Positions 25,697 through 35,967 of a stretch of DNA of 64,000 nucleotides are shown here, piece after piece (position 1 is the first letter of the stretch; each line of letters starts with the position of its first letter). Made by a program: the position numbers and the translations under genes. The notes under the pieces are model-generated. The model was not told where the DNA came from and ran no database searches. It saw only the letters and a list, made by a program, of their open reading frames with translations. Location: NCBI RefSeq assembly GCF_000349845.1, contig NC_020829.1, forward strand, positions 5,339,001 through 5,403,000. Reading direction: 5' to 3'. The stretch comes from Pseudomonas sp. ATCC 13867 (GTDB lineage Bacteria; Pseudomonadota; Gammaproteobacteria; Pseudomonadales; Pseudomonadaceae).

Positions 25697-26665
25697 TCAG
25701 GCCGGTATCGGCTCCGCCACCGGAGCCGGTATCGGGCGCTCCAGCTCGTCGCGGTCCAGTTCGGCGGCCCGGCCCACCAGCCGGTCGTCCGGGGCGCGGG
25801 CGATCCTCAGGTCCTTGCCGGGGTAGTCCAGCACGTGCAGGAAGTGGCGCAGGCAGTTCAGCCGCGCGCGCTTCTTGTCGTCGGACTTGATCACCACCCA
25901 GGGCGCATCGGCGGTGTCGGTGTGGAAGAACATCGCCTCCTTGGCCTGGGTGTACTCGTCCCAGCGGTCCAGCGACTGGATGTCGATGGGCGACAGCTTC
26001 CAGTGCTTGAGCGGGTCGTCGCGGCGCGAGACGAAGCGGCGCAGCTGCTCTTCCCGGCTCACCGAGAACCAGTACTTGAGCAGGTGGATGCCGTTGCGCA
26101 CCAGCATCCGCTCCAGCTCCGGGGTCTGCTGCATGAACTCCAGGTACTGGCGCGGCGAGCAGAAGCCCATGACCCGCTCGACCCCGGCGCGGTTGTACCA
26201 GGAGCGGTCGAAGAAGACGATCTCGCCGGCGGTGGGCAGGTGCTGGATGTAGCGCTGGAAATACCACTGCCCGCGCTCGGCGTCGCTGGGCTTCTCCAGC
26301 GCCACAACGCGGGCGCCGCGCGGGTTGAGGTGCTCCATGAAGCGCTTGATGGTCCCACCCTTGCCGGCGGCGTCGCGGCCCTCGAAGAGCACGACGATGC
26401 GCTGGCCGGTTTCCTTCACCCAGCTCTGCACCTTCAGCAGCTCGACCTGCAGTTGCGCCTTCTGTGCCTCGTACTCCTTGCGTTGCAGGCGGCGGCGGTA
26501 GGGATAGCCGGCGGGCAACTCGGCGGAGGTGGAGTCCTCGTTGCTGCCGCGCGGGGCCAGGGCGACGGTCAGCGCCACCGGGCCGTGGCTTTGCGCGCGG
26601 ATTTCCTCGCCACCCACGGTGGGTGCGCTGGCGGGAGCGGGCTTGTTGGAGTCGGGCTGCGGCAT
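25697..26665 (-). CDS. ppk2: Polyphosphate kinase 2
   Basis: The 322-aa protein is a PPK2-type kinase: Walker A GRDAAGKGG (96-104), lid-region motif EIVFFDRSWYNRAGVERVMG and the C-terminal WKLSPIDIQSLDRWDEYTQA. Class I enzymes like this use polyphosphate to phosphorylate nucleoside diphosphates (GDP/ADP), or the reverse. An N-terminal extension of about 50 residues, rich in Pro, Ala and Ser, precedes the conserved core, as in P. aeruginosa PA0141. It has a GGAGGA site. It converges with an exported protein gene and starts 77 bases from the stop of the CorA-like gene, which is transcribed in the same direction. Confidence 0.93.
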   Translation of the reverse strand: MPQPDSNKPAPASAPTVGGEEIRAQSHGPVALTVALAPRGSNEDSTSAELPAGYPYRRRLQRKEYEAQKAQLQVELLKVQSWVKETGQRIVVLFEGRDAAGKGGTIKRFMEHLNPRGARVVALEKPSDAERGQWYFQRYIQHLPTAGEIVFFDRSWYNRAGVERVMGFCSPRQYLEFMQQTPELERMLVRNGIHLLKYWFSVSREEQLRRFVSRRDDPLKHWKLSPIDIQSLDRWDEYTQAKEAMFFHTDTADAPWVVIKSDDKKRARLNCLRHFLHVLDYPGKDLRIARAPDDRLVGRAAELDRDELERPIPAPVAEPIPA

Positions 26666-26742
26666 GGTCTCCTCCTGTGAGACGGGGTCGGCTCTCCACT
26701 GTGCACCCGTGTTGCCGCGCCTTCTTGACCCGCATCAACGCC

Positions 26743-27711
26743 TTACAGCCAGCCTTTGTACTTGAACCAGTAGTAGGGAATGATCGCCGAAACCACCATC
26801 GCCACCAGCGCCATCGGGTAGCCGGCCAGCCAGGCCAGCTCGGGCATGTGCTGGAAGTTCATGCCGTACACGGTGCCCACCAGGGTCGGCGGCAGGAACA
26901 GCACCGCCGCGATGGAGAACACCTTGATGATGCTGTTCTGCTCGATGTTGATCAGGCCGAGGGTAGCGTCCAGCAGGAAGGTGATCTCCCCGGACATCTT
27001 CGACTGGTACTCGCTGAGCGAGCGCACGTCGCGCTCCACCGATTTCATGCCCAGCTTCACCTCCTCGCTGATCCAGCCGTTGCTGCCCTGGCGGAAATAG
27101 GCCAGCGGCCGGCTGATGCTCAAGAGGCTTTCGTTGAGCTTGGACAGCAGCGAGTTGCTGCGCCCCAGTTGCTTGACGATACCCTGCAGATCGGTCTTGC
27201 CGCCCTCGGCCTGGCCTTCGCGGAAGATGCCGTTGGACAGCGAGTCCAGTTGCTTCTGCACCGTTTCCAGCACGTCGGCGATACGGTCCACCACGCTGTC
27301 CATCAGGGTCACGAACAACTGATCGCTGGCGCGCCGGCAACCGCCGCGCTGGGTGCGCGTCTCGAAGGTACGGAAGGCCAGCAGGTCGGTGTAGCGCACC
27401 GTCACCAGCCAGTGCGGGGTCAGCACGCAGGTGACCTCCGAGGTGCTCGGCTTGTGCTCGCGGATGCCGCCGACCACGGTGGTGGTCATGTACAGCGCGC
27501 CGTTGTTCTCGTAGAAGCGCGAGGAGTCCTCGATCTCGGCCATCTCCTCGCGGGTCGGTACGTCCACCGCGATGATCGACTCCAGCAACTGCTCCTCCTC
27601 GGGAGTGGGCTGGAACAGGTCGATCCACAGGGTATCGCTGGGCATGCCGTGGCATTCGTTGCCGTTGTGGCGCACCAGGCGGTCGCCGACGAGGGTGTAA
27701 TAGGTGATCAT
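26743..27711 (-). CDS. CorA-family divalent metal ion transporter
   Basis: Start taken at ATG 27711 (MITYYTLVGDRLVRHNGNEC); the frame is open further upstream but runs into the gene on the other strand. The 322-aa protein has a large N-terminal cytoplasmic funnel, two C-terminal membrane helices and the family signature GMN (283-285, in TVYGMNFQHMPE). The C-terminus KYKGWL is typical. It should form a pentamer that carries Mg2+, Co2+ or Ni2+. Members with this sequence style group with CorA rather than ZntB, but ion selectivity is not certain. It diverges from a small acidic protein gene. Confidence 0.92.
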   Translation of the reverse strand: MITYYTLVGDRLVRHNGNECHGMPSDTLWIDLFQPTPEEEQLLESIIAVDVPTREEMAEIEDSSRFYENNGALYMTTTVVGGIREHKPSTSEVTCVLTPHWLVTVRYTDLLAFRTFETRTQRGGCRRASDQLFVTLMDSVVDRIADVLETVQKQLDSLSNGIFREGQAEGGKTDLQGIVKQLGRSNSLLSKLNESLLSISRPLAYFRQGSNGWISEEVKLGMKSVERDVRSLSEYQSKMSGEITFLLDATLGLINIEQNSIIKVFSIAAVLFLPPTLVGTVYGMNFQHMPELAWLAGYPMALVAMVVSAIIPYYWFKYKGWL

Positions 27712-27798
27712 GTCGCCCGACGATCCTTTCACAGCCGGAAGTTGCCCGCAGGTTGGCCAACTTCCCGCCGCTTCACAAGCCCATCGGAGAGCAATGCG

Positions 27799-28074
27799 AT
27801 GACCGACCAAGACGACGGCGAAGAGTCCTTCGCCGAGGAAACCCTGATCCAGGCCATCGAGAACCAGATCGACAGCGAGAGCCCGCCGGCCGCCCGCGCG
27901 GTATTCAACAAACTCTCCCTGGTCGGCTACGAACGCGAGGACGCCCTGCACCTGATGGCCCTGGTGCTCGCCCATGAGATCGAGGCCATGCTGGCCGAAG
28001 ACCGCGCCTTCGACGGCGAATGGTACGAGCAGGCGCTGCGCGCGCTGCCGACCCTGCCCGGCGAGGATGAGTGA
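27799..28074 (+). CDS. Small acidic conserved hypothetical protein
   Basis: The gene starts at ATG 27799 with GGAGAG eight bases upstream. The 91-aa protein is strongly acidic (MTDQDDGEESFAEETLIQAI...) and mostly helical, with a central AVFNKLSLVGYEREDALHLM segment and a Glu/Asp-rich end. The pattern resembles small conserved Pseudomonas proteins without an assigned role. No signal peptide or metal motif is visible. It is 68 bases upstream of a TIGR02647-type gene in the same direction. Confidence 0.75.
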   Translation: MTDQDDGEESFAEETLIQAIENQIDSESPPAARAVFNKLSLVGYEREDALHLMALVLAHEIEAMLAEDRAFDGEWYEQALRALPTLPGEDE

Positions 28075-28142
28075 CGGCGCTTGCCGAACGGGCCGGACTT
28101 GGGACTACACTGGGGCCTCATTGACCATTGGGAGTTGGGTGT

Positions 28143-28376
28143 ATGGCTTTCACGAAAGATATGGTTGCGGAACTGGACCTGCTGGCGCTCTTCGATCTGG
28201 AGAACAGCCAGGCGGGCTTGAAAGTCCACCATGACGCCTCGCGGGACACGGTCGCCGCCGCCGAACGGCTGCACGCCAAGGGCCTGATCGACAAACCCGA
28301 CGGCGGCTACCTGACCAGCCTGGGGCTCGACGCCGCCGAGCACGCCCAGGTCCTGCTGGGCATCCTGCGCGGCTGA
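28143..28376 (+). CDS. TIGR02647-type small protein
   Basis: The 77-aa protein (MAFTKDMVAELDLLALFDLE, then KVHHDASRDTVAAAERLHAK and GGYLTSLGLDAAEHAQ) matches the small gammaproteobacterial family TIGR02647 as I remember it. The layout of helices followed by GLIDKPDGGYLT looks like a winged helix-turn-helix, so nucleic-acid binding is possible. GGGAG precedes the ATG. It lies upstream of cyaA, as in P. aeruginosa. Function unknown. Confidence 0.8.
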   Translation: MAFTKDMVAELDLLALFDLENSQAGLKVHHDASRDTVAAAERLHAKGLIDKPDGGYLTSLGLDAAEHAQVLLGILRG

Positions 28377-28468
28377 CCTCAAGATTCGCCACGAGCGGGC
28401 GATAACCTGGCAAATTTCCGGGCGCCGCACCTCCCGATGCGGCGCCGCTGGCCAGGCAGCAGTACGCC

Positions 28469-31318
28469 ATGACGCTCCCCCCCGAGATTCGCCCGGACAT
28501 CGACGACGGCATCGACCGCAAGGTACTGGCACAGCTGCGCCAGCGCTTCCTCAAGGTCAACGCCGGCCGCCTGCGACGCGCCAGCGAGGCGCTGTCCAGC
28601 CGCCAGCAACTGGTGCTGCGCCTGTTGCCGCTGCTGCTGGACGTCAATCATCCGCTGCTCCCCGGCTATGTGTCGGCCGCAACGCCGGCGGGCCTGTCCG
28701 GTTTCGTCCCGGACGACGAGCTCCTGGCCGAGGCCCAGCGCCTGACCCGCTCCTTCAGCTACAAGCCGCGTCGCGGCAACCCGGCCTTGCCGATCCACGG
28801 CCTGTTCCTGATGGGCAGCCTGGGCACCGTCGCCCAGGCCGAGCAGAGCGATCTGGACCTGTGGATCTGCCACGCCGCCGACCTCTCCCCGCAGGCACTG
28901 GGCGAACTGCGCCGCAAGTGCGACCTGCTGGAACAATGGGCCGCCACCCAGGGCGCCGAAGTGCACTGCTTCTTCATCGAGCCGCAGCGCTTCGCCCAGG
29001 GCGCGCGCGACGCCCGCCTGACCTCCGACGATTGCGGCACCAGCCAGCACTACCTGCTGCTCGACGAGTTCTACCGCACCGCCCTCTGGCTCGGCGGTCG
29101 CACACCGCTGTGGTGGCTGGTGCCGGTCTACGAGGAAGGTCGTTATGCCGAATACTGCGAAACCCTGCTGAGCAAACGCTTCATCCGCGCCGACGAAGTC
29201 CTCGACCTCGGCCACCTGGCGCGCATCCCACCGGGCGAGTTCATCGGCGCCGGCATGTGGCAACTGTTCAAGGGCATCGAGTCGCCCTACAAGTCGGTGC
29301 TCAAACTCCTGCTTACCGAGGTCTACGCCAGCGAGCACCCGGACGGCGCCTGCCTGAGCCTGCGCTACAAGCAGGCGATCTTTTCCGGCCGGCTCGACGA
29401 GGACGAGCTCGACCCCTACGTGATGCTCTACCGCCGCCTGGAGGAGTACCTGGCGGCGCGCGGCGAACGGGAGCGCCTGGAGCTGATCCGCCGCTGTCTG
29501 TACCTGAAGGTTGGCAAGAAGCTCAGCCGACCGCCGCGCCTGGGCCGCAAGAGCTGGCAGCGCTCGTTGATGGAGCGCCTGTCCGCCGAATGGAACTGGG
29601 ACAGCCGCACCTACGGCCTGCTCGACAGCCGCAGCCAGTGGAAAGTCCGCCAGGTGCTGCTGGAACGCCGCGCACTGGTCAACGAACTGACCCACAGCTT
29701 CCGCTTCCTCTCGCAGTTCGCCCGCCTGCAACAGGCCGCCAGCGGCATCAACCCGCGCGACCTGAGCGTGCTCGGCCGCCGCCTGTACGCGGCCTTCGAG
29801 CGCAAGGCCGGCAAGGTCGAGTTCATCAACCCGGGCATCGCGCCGGACCTCGCAGAAGACACCCTCACCCTCGCCCAGTTGCCCGCCAGCGAGGCCGGCA
29901 AGCCGCCGTCCTGGGCGCTGTTCAACGGCAGCCTGTCGCTGCAGGAAATGGCCGACTTCGCCCCGCTGCGCCGCGCCCGCGACCTGATGGAGCTGCTGGC
30001 CTGGAGTCACCGCAACGGCGTGATCGACGCCACCACGCGCCTGTCCCTGCAACCGGGCGCCAGCGACCTGAGCGAGTTCGAGCTGCAGAACCTGCTGGGC
30101 TGCCTGCAACAGGCCTTCCCGCTGCCGCTCGCCGAGGTGCCGGAAAGCGCCCTGCTGCGCAGCAGCGTACCGGCGCAGACGCTGATCCTGGTGAACGTCG
30201 GCCTCGACCCGCTGCGCCAACACAGCCAGATGAACGTGCACATGACCACCGAGCGCACCGACGCCCTCGGCTACTCCGGCGTGCGCGACAATCTGGTACT
30301 GACCCTCGACCAGCTCACCCTGAACAGCTGGAACGAGCTGGTGGTCAACCGCTTCGCCGGCCCCCACGCACTGCTCGACTGCCTGCGCGACTTCCTCAAC
30401 GGCCTGCCCGCCGACGCCCCGCCGCCACGCTTGCTGGTGCGCTGCTTCTGCCGCAACCGCGCGGTAGCCATCGCCCAGCGCGTGGAAGACCTGATCCGCG
30501 ATGCCCACGGGCAGCTCGCCGGCGGACGCGGCGGGCGCTACCTGCTGCAGGTGCGGCAACACTTCCACCTGCTGCAACTGATCCCCGGCGAGGTCAGCCA
30601 CCGGGTGGTGGAAGGGCTGCCGGCGCTGATCGAACATTTGGGCGACACCCCGCAGGGCGGCGGCTTCCTGCAACTGGACCGGCACGCCCTGGAAGGCGAA
30701 GACCTGGCGCTGATCCTGCCGCTGGGCCGTGTCGACTGCGTCCAGGTGTTCTATCGCCTGGACGAAGGTCATGCCGAGATCAGCGTTCTCGACGAGCGCA
30801 ACGCGCTCTGGCGCCGCCGCCAGCCCTACGACAGCGAGGAGAGCCTGCTGCTGCCGCTGCAGCGCTTCCTGCAGTCGGTGCAATATCGGCGCAACGCGAT
30901 GCTGCCGCTGCAGGAAGGCCAGGGCACGGTGGGTGCGGAAATACTCTTCTACGAGGTGCTGCCCAACGGGCACCCGCGCACGCGGCGGATCGAACGGCGC
31001 AGCGCCCCGCAGGCGCTGGAGGCGCTGCCGTACTACAACGTGCAGGCGATCATCGAGCCCGGTGACGGGCAGCGCGCGCGCACCACGCTGTACTGCAACC
31101 ACCGCGAGTTCTCCGAACTGGAGTACGGCGACGGGCTGTTCCAGGCGGTGGCGAAACACATCCTTGGCCAGCGCAGCGGCCAGGAACGCTACCCCTGCTA
31201 CATCACCGACCTCGACCTGACGGCGATGCAGGATGGCGGCGAACTACAGACGGTGCACTTCCTGCGTTACAAGCAGAGCCTGGAGCAGGCACTGAACCGG
31301 GCACTGGCCGAGGCCTGA
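28469..31318 (+). CDS. cyaA: Class I adenylate cyclase
   Basis: The 949-aa cytoplasmic protein is full length for class I (enterobacterial-type) adenylate cyclases. The N-terminal catalytic half has the nucleotidyltransferase-like motif GSLGTVAQAEQSDLDLWICH (about 112-131), with metal-binding Asp residues in DLDLW, and later WWLVPVYEEGRYAEY and FIGAGMWQLFKGIESPYKSV. The C-terminal half is the regulatory part. It makes cAMP for Vfr/CRP-type regulation; in P. aeruginosa the membrane enzyme CyaB contributes most cAMP under inducing conditions. It converges with rnk. Confidence 0.95.
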   Translation: MTLPPEIRPDIDDGIDRKVLAQLRQRFLKVNAGRLRRASEALSSRQQLVLRLLPLLLDVNHPLLPGYVSAATPAGLSGFVPDDELLAEAQRLTRSFSYKPRRGNPALPIHGLFLMGSLGTVAQAEQSDLDLWICHAADLSPQALGELRRKCDLLEQWAATQGAEVHCFFIEPQRFAQGARDARLTSDDCGTSQHYLLLDEFYRTALWLGGRTPLWWLVPVYEEGRYAEYCETLLSKRFIRADEVLDLGHLARIPPGEFIGAGMWQLFKGIESPYKSVLKLLLTEVYASEHPDGACLSLRYKQAIFSGRLDEDELDPYVMLYRRLEEYLAARGERERLELIRRCLYLKVGKKLSRPPRLGRKSWQRSLMERLSAEWNWDSRTYGLLDSRSQWKVRQVLLERRALVNELTHSFRFLSQFARLQQAASGINPRDLSVLGRRLYAAFERKAGKVEFINPGIAPDLAEDTLTLAQLPASEAGKPPSWALFNGSLSLQEMADFAPLRRARDLMELLAWSHRNGVIDATTRLSLQPGASDLSEFELQNLLGCLQQAFPLPLAEVPESALLRSSVPAQTLILVNVGLDPLRQHSQMNVHMTTERTDALGYSGVRDNLVLTLDQLTLNSWNELVVNRFAGPHALLDCLRDFLNGLPADAPPPRLLVRCFCRNRAVAIAQRVEDLIRDAHGQLAGGRGGRYLLQVRQHFHLLQLIPGEVSHRVVEGLPALIEHLGDTPQGGGFLQLDRHALEGEDLALILPLGRVDCVQVFYRLDEGHAEISVLDERNALWRRRQPYDSEESLLLPLQRFLQSVQYRRNAMLPLQEGQGTVGAEILFYEVLPNGHPRTRRIERRSAPQALEALPYYNVQAIIEPGDGQRARTTLYCNHREFSELEYGDGLFQAVAKHILGQRSGQERYPCYITDLDLTAMQDGGELQTVHFLRYKQSLEQALNRALAEA

Positions 31319-31365
31319 ACGGCCGCGCCAGGCACCCGGTGGAGAGGCATCGAGCAGGCGGCGGA

Positions 31366-31770
31366 TCAGCGATCGAAATCGCCGGCCGCTTCCGGCTGGT
31401 ATTCCACTTCCAGCAGGGTCAGCTTCAGGGTCTTGCCGCCGGGCGCCGGCCAATCGATGCTCTGGCCGGTGGTCAGGCCCAGCAGCGCGGTGCCGACCGG
31501 CGCCAGGATCGACACCTTGCCTTCGCCGCCGAGATCGGCCGGGTAGACCAGCGTCAGGTGGTATTCCTTGCCGCTGCATTCCTCGCGGCAGCGCACGGTG
31601 GAGTTCATCGTGACCACGCCCGGCGGTACCTCGTCGTGGCCGACGACCGTGGCACGGGACAGCTCGGCTTCCAGCGCTTCGGCAGCGGGGCCGTACTCAT
31701 CCAGACTGTCGAGCAGGCGCTCCAGACGTTGCAGGTCGAGTCGGGTAACGGTGATGGGTGTCGTGGTCAT
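31366..31770 (-). CDS. rnk: Regulator of nucleoside diphosphate kinase (Rnk)
   Basis: Start set at ATG 31770 (MTTTPITVTRLDLQRLERLL), 134 aa, matching the usual Rnk length; the open frame before it lacks features. The N-terminal coiled segment is short (residues 8-40) and the C-terminal FKBP-like GreA/B domain contains DEVPPGVVTMNSTVRC and LLGLTTGQSIDWPAPGGKTL. Rnk binds RNA polymerase in the GreA/GreB family manner and affects nucleotide-pool regulation and, in P. aeruginosa, alginate and Ndk levels. A GGAG lies about 13 bases from the ATG, rather far. It converges with cyaA. Confidence 0.93.
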   Translation of the reverse strand: MTTTPITVTRLDLQRLERLLDSLDEYGPAAEALEAELSRATVVGHDEVPPGVVTMNSTVRCREECSGKEYHLTLVYPADLGGEGKVSILAPVGTALLGLTTGQSIDWPAPGGKTLKLTLLEVEYQPEAAGDFDR

Positions 31771-31870
31771 GATGGTTGGCAGTCTCCTTACAGGAGAGCC
31801 CCGGACGCTCGCGCGTTCGGGGCCCTGGTTCAATCTTGTGGTGAAAGCGATCGGGTATTCGGAAAAATGA

Positions 31871-31898
31871 AAAAACCCCGCCCTAAGGCGGGGTTTTT
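31871..31898 (-). terminator. Intrinsic terminator after the cyaY operon
   Basis: AAAAACCCCGCC and GGCGGGGTTTTT form a perfect 12-base inverted repeat around CTAA, between the stop of the DUF1289 gene and the start of rnk. On the minus strand the stem ends in TTTTT, so it closes the araC-cyaY-DUF1289 unit. Confidence 0.9.
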
Positions 31899-31940
31899 CC
31901 GGACACTAACACAGTGCAGAAAATAAGCAACACCGTCCCG

Positions 31941-32147
31941 TCAGCACTTCGGCAAGTGGTTGTTTCGGCGCTTTTCGCAGTCCGCCAGGATCGCCCGGCG
32001 GCGCTCGCCGTCCGCCTCGTTCCACTCCAGGATCTCGCCCAGGGTCCGGCCGCAGCCGACGCAGACATCCGCCTCGTCCAGGCAGCAGCGCCGGCAGCAC
32101 GGCGAGGCGGCGCTCGCCCTCGGTTCAGATGCCGGGGAAGTCGACAT
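31941..32147 (-). CDS. DUF1289 small cysteine-rich protein
   Basis: The 68-aa protein has six cysteines, five of them in PCCRRCCLDEADVCVGCGRT, followed by LGEILEWNEADGERRRAI, the pattern of the DUF1289 (Fe-S or zinc-binding-like) family. I choose ATG 32147 with GAGG directly upstream; a GTG six bases earlier is possible. The start lies 20 bases inside the 3' end of cyaY in another frame, so translation is coupled. Its location after the iron-binding frataxin CyaY fits a role near Fe-S metabolism, but this is inference. Confidence 0.85.
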   Translation of the reverse strand: MSTSPASEPRASAASPCCRRCCLDEADVCVGCGRTLGEILEWNEADGERRRAILADCEKRRNNHLPKC

Positions 32148-32460
32148 CCTCACCCGCCTGCTCCAGCGTGGCGCGGTTGAGCAGCGCGCCCAGCGGCTCG
32201 CGGGTGCTGTCGCTGATCCACAGCGAGCCGGATTCGTCGTAGTCGAAGTGGAAGCCGCCGGAGCGCGCCGCCACCCACAGCTGGCGCAGGGCAGGCTGGC
32301 GGCTGAGGATCAGCTGGGTGCCGTTCTCGAAGCGTACGGTCAGCACGCCGCTGGAATTCTCCAGGTCCACGTCCAGGTCGCTGTCGTCGAAGGCGTCCTC
32401 CACCGTTACCTGTACGGCGTCCACCAGGTCATGGAAGCGGGCTTCGCTCAAAGTGCTCAT
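32125..32460 (-). CDS. cyaY: Bacterial frataxin
   Basis: The 111-aa protein matches CyaY: acidic first helix (SEARFHDLVDAVQVTVEDAF, DDSDLDVDLENSSG) carrying the iron-binding residues, then the beta sheet with LTVRFENGTQLILSRQPALR and QLWVAARSGGFHFDY. It binds iron and modulates IscS-dependent Fe-S cluster assembly in the cytoplasm. The start overlaps the stop of the AraC-type gene (ATGA) and its own 3' end overlaps the DUF1289 gene, so all three are one unit. Confidence 0.95.
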   Translation of the reverse strand: MSTLSEARFHDLVDAVQVTVEDAFDDSDLDVDLENSSGVLTVRFENGTQLILSRQPALRQLWVAARSGGFHFDYDESGSLWISDSTREPLGALLNRATLEQAGEDVDFPGI

Positions 32461-33518
32461 GCATCGTCCTCGGGATCGGTCAAAGGCACCAGTTTACGCC
32501 GGTATTGGCCCAGACTCTGCCCCGTCCAGCGCCGGAATGCGCGGGCGAGCGAGCCGGCCTCGCTGAAACCCAGCAGGTAGGCGAGGTCGGCATTGTCCAG
32601 CGCCGGGTCGCGCAGGTAGTGGAGCACCAGTTGCTGGCGGGTTTCGTCCACCAGGTCGCTGAACGACAGCCCGGTATCGCGCAGGCGGCGCTGCAGGGTG
32701 CGCGGGCTCAGGGCGAGGGTCTGCGACAGGCGTTCGAGGTCCGCGCCCTGCTCCGGCAACTGGCGCGCCAGCTCCAGGCGCGCGCGATCGAGCACGCTGT
32801 CGCCCTTGTTGATCTGTGCCAGCAGGCGTTCGGCGTAGGCGTCCAGGGTGCGCTGCACCTGGGCGTCGGCCTGGCCCAGGGGCAGCGAAAGCAGGCGCCT
32901 GGGGAAAACCAGGGCATTGTCCGGCTGATCGAACAGCACCGGGCAGCGGAAAATGCGCTGGTGCTCGCGGGTATCGGTCGGCGCGCCGTGGCGGAAACGC
33001 ACCTCGACGGGGGGTTCGTCCACACCGCTGAGCCAGTGGCCGAAGCTGACCCAGCCGGCCAGCGTCTCCTCGCTCATCTGCCGCTGCTGCTGTGGCAGCA
33101 GCGGCTCCCAGCTGTGCTTCACCAGCGCCTCGAAGCCCGCGCGGGGTGGCTCGTCGGCCAGCTCGACGCGGCCCAGGTTGCCCACCAGCGCGGCGTAGCG
33201 GGCCTGGCGGTGCAGCGCCTCGGCGAGGGTCGCGCAGCTCATGATCAGGTAGCCGAGCACGCCGTAGTAGCCGGGACGCACCGCCTCGCCCAGGTGCAGG
33301 CCGAGGTTGTCGTCGCCGCTCAGCCGCACGCCGGCGCCGATCAGTTCCAGGTACGCGCTGGCGGCGATGCGCTGGTCGCGCTGGGCGAGGATCGAGGGTT
33401 CCAGGTGCACTGTCGCCAGCAGCCGCGCCGGCTCGACATCCAGACGTTGCAGATGCTCCACGAGGCCCTGCAGGTAGGCCACCGACACCGAACTGGGCAG
33501 GGGATCGCGATAGTCCAT
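32457..33518 (-). CDS. AraC-family regulator of the OruR/ArgR-like type
   Basis: Start placed at ATG 33518 (MDYRDPLPSSVSVAYLQGLV), giving 353 aa. The N-terminal domain is the arabinose-binding-type AraC domain seen in OruR/MmsR relatives (GEAVRPGYYGVLGYLIMSCA). The C-terminal AraC/XylS domain carries two helix-turn-helix motifs (LERLSQTLALSPRTLQRRLR and ADLAYLLGFSEAGSLARAFR). It overlaps cyaY by ATGA. It is divergent from lptM, 153 bases apart. In PAO1, as I remember it, cyaY borders lppL directly, so this regulator may be an insertion. Ligand and targets are not known. Confidence 0.88.
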   Translation of the reverse strand: MDYRDPLPSSVSVAYLQGLVEHLQRLDVEPARLLATVHLEPSILAQRDQRIAASAYLELIGAGVRLSGDDNLGLHLGEAVRPGYYGVLGYLIMSCATLAEALHRQARYAALVGNLGRVELADEPPRAGFEALVKHSWEPLLPQQQRQMSEETLAGWVSFGHWLSGVDEPPVEVRFRHGAPTDTREHQRIFRCPVLFDQPDNALVFPRRLLSLPLGQADAQVQRTLDAYAERLLAQINKGDSVLDRARLELARQLPEQGADLERLSQTLALSPRTLQRRLRDTGLSFSDLVDETRQQLVLHYLRDPALDNADLAYLLGFSEAGSLARAFRRWTGQSLGQYRRKLVPLTDPEDDA

Positions 33519-33671
33519 CGGGCTTTCCGTTTTTTGTCCGCAATCATAGGGCCAGTTGCCCGCCCCGCGCGACCCGCAAGCCCCGCCAGGCGGGAGTCCG
33601 CTTGAATAGGCAAGGCGGCGGGGGGTCGGTATACTCCGGTCCAATTGACGCTTTATTACAAGGATTCCGCC

Positions 33672-33812
33672 ATGAAGCGACTGCTGCTTCCCTTCGTAGC
33701 GCTGGCCGTGCTGACCGCCGCGCTGGCCGGCTGCGGCCAGAAAGGTCCGCTGTACCTGCCGGACGACGAGAAGGCCAAGAGCGAACACAGCAAGGACCGC
33801 TACGGTCTCTGA
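33672..33812 (+). CDS. lptM: LptM-type small lipoprotein (LppL)
   Basis: The 46-aa precursor has a lipoprotein signal ([20 protein letters not shown]) followed by Cys21 in the lipobox ALAGC and the conserved [12 protein letters not shown] motif. Homologues (LptM/YifL, LppL in Pseudomonas) are outer-membrane-destined lipoproteins; LptM of E. coli promotes oxidative maturation of the LPS translocon LptDE. It is too short for many gene finders. ACAAGGA lies upstream. It is 11 bases from lysA, the usual lptM-lysA-dapF arrangement. Confidence 0.92.
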   Translation: MKRLLLPFVALAVLTAALAGCGQKGPLYLPDDEKAKSEHSKDRYGL

Positions 33813-33823
33813 GGGCAGCTCCG

Positions 33824-35071
<1,248 letters not shown>

Positions 35072-35084
35072 GGCCGAGACGACG

Positions 35085-35915
35085 ATGCTTCTGCGCTTTA
35101 CCAAGATGCATGGGCTGGGCAATGACTTCATGGTCCTGGACCTGGTCAGCCAGCACGCCCATGTGCAACCGCGCCACGTGAAACAGTGGGGCGACCGCAA
35201 TTTCGGGGTCGGTTTCGATCAACTGCTGATCGTCGAGCCGCCGAGCACGCCGGAGGCGGATTTCCGCTACCGCATCTTCAACTGCGACGGCAGCGAGGTC
35301 GAACAGTGTGGCAACGGCGCGCGCTGCTTCGCCCGCTTCGTGATCGACAAGCGCCTGACCGCGAAGAAGAGCATCCGCGTGGAAACCAAGGGCGGGATGA
35401 TCGAGCTGACCATCGCCAACGACGGCCAGGTCACCGTGAACATGGGCGCGCCGCACCTGGCGCCCGAGCAGGTGCCGTTCCAGGCCGACGCCGAGGCGCT
35501 GAGCTACGGCGTTGAAGTGGACGGCCAGAGTTATCAGCTGGCGGCGATCTCCATGGGCAACCCGCACGGCGTGCTGCGCGTGGATGACGTGGACAGCGCC
35601 CCGGTGCGCACCCTGGGTCCGAAACTGGAAGTCCACGAAAGCTTCCCGCAGAAGGCCAACATCGGTTTCCTGCAGGTGGTGAGCCCGAACCAGGCGCGCC
35701 TGCGCGTCTGGGAACGCGGCGTCGGCGAGACCCTCGCCTGCGGCACTGGCGCCTGCGCCGCCGCGGTCGCCGGCATCCGCCAGGGCTGGCTGCAATCGCC
35801 GGTGCAGATCGAGCTTCCCGGCGGACGGTTGTCCATCGAGTGGGCAGGACCGGGTCAGCCCGTTATGATGACCGGGCCCGCGGTGCGGGTGTTCGAAGGC
35901 CAGGTACGTCTATAA
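35085..35915 (+). CDS. dapF: Diaminopimelate epimerase
   Basis: ATG 35085 ([20 protein letters not shown]) gives the standard 276 aa. The two catalytic cysteines are in [20 protein letters not shown] and in [16 protein letters not shown]. The enzyme interconverts LL- and meso-diaminopimelate for lysine and peptidoglycan. It lies between lysA and the DUF484 gene in the same direction, a strongly conserved block with xerC. Confidence 0.97.
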   Translation: MLLRFTKMHGLGNDFMVLDLVSQHAHVQPRHVKQWGDRNFGVGFDQLLIVEPPSTPEADFRYRIFNCDGSEVEQCGNGARCFARFVIDKRLTAKKSIRVETKGGMIELTIANDGQVTVNMGAPHLAPEQVPFQADAEALSYGVEVDGQSYQLAAISMGNPHGVLRVDDVDSAPVRTLGPKLEVHESFPQKANIGFLQVVSPNQARLRVWERGVGETLACGTGACAAAVAGIRQGWLQSPVQIELPGGRLSIEWAGPGQPVMMTGPAVRVFEGQVRL

Positions 35916-35967
35916 GGCCTGTTTCCAACGCCGCATGAACAGGCGCAGGCAATAAACCGGGACGCTT

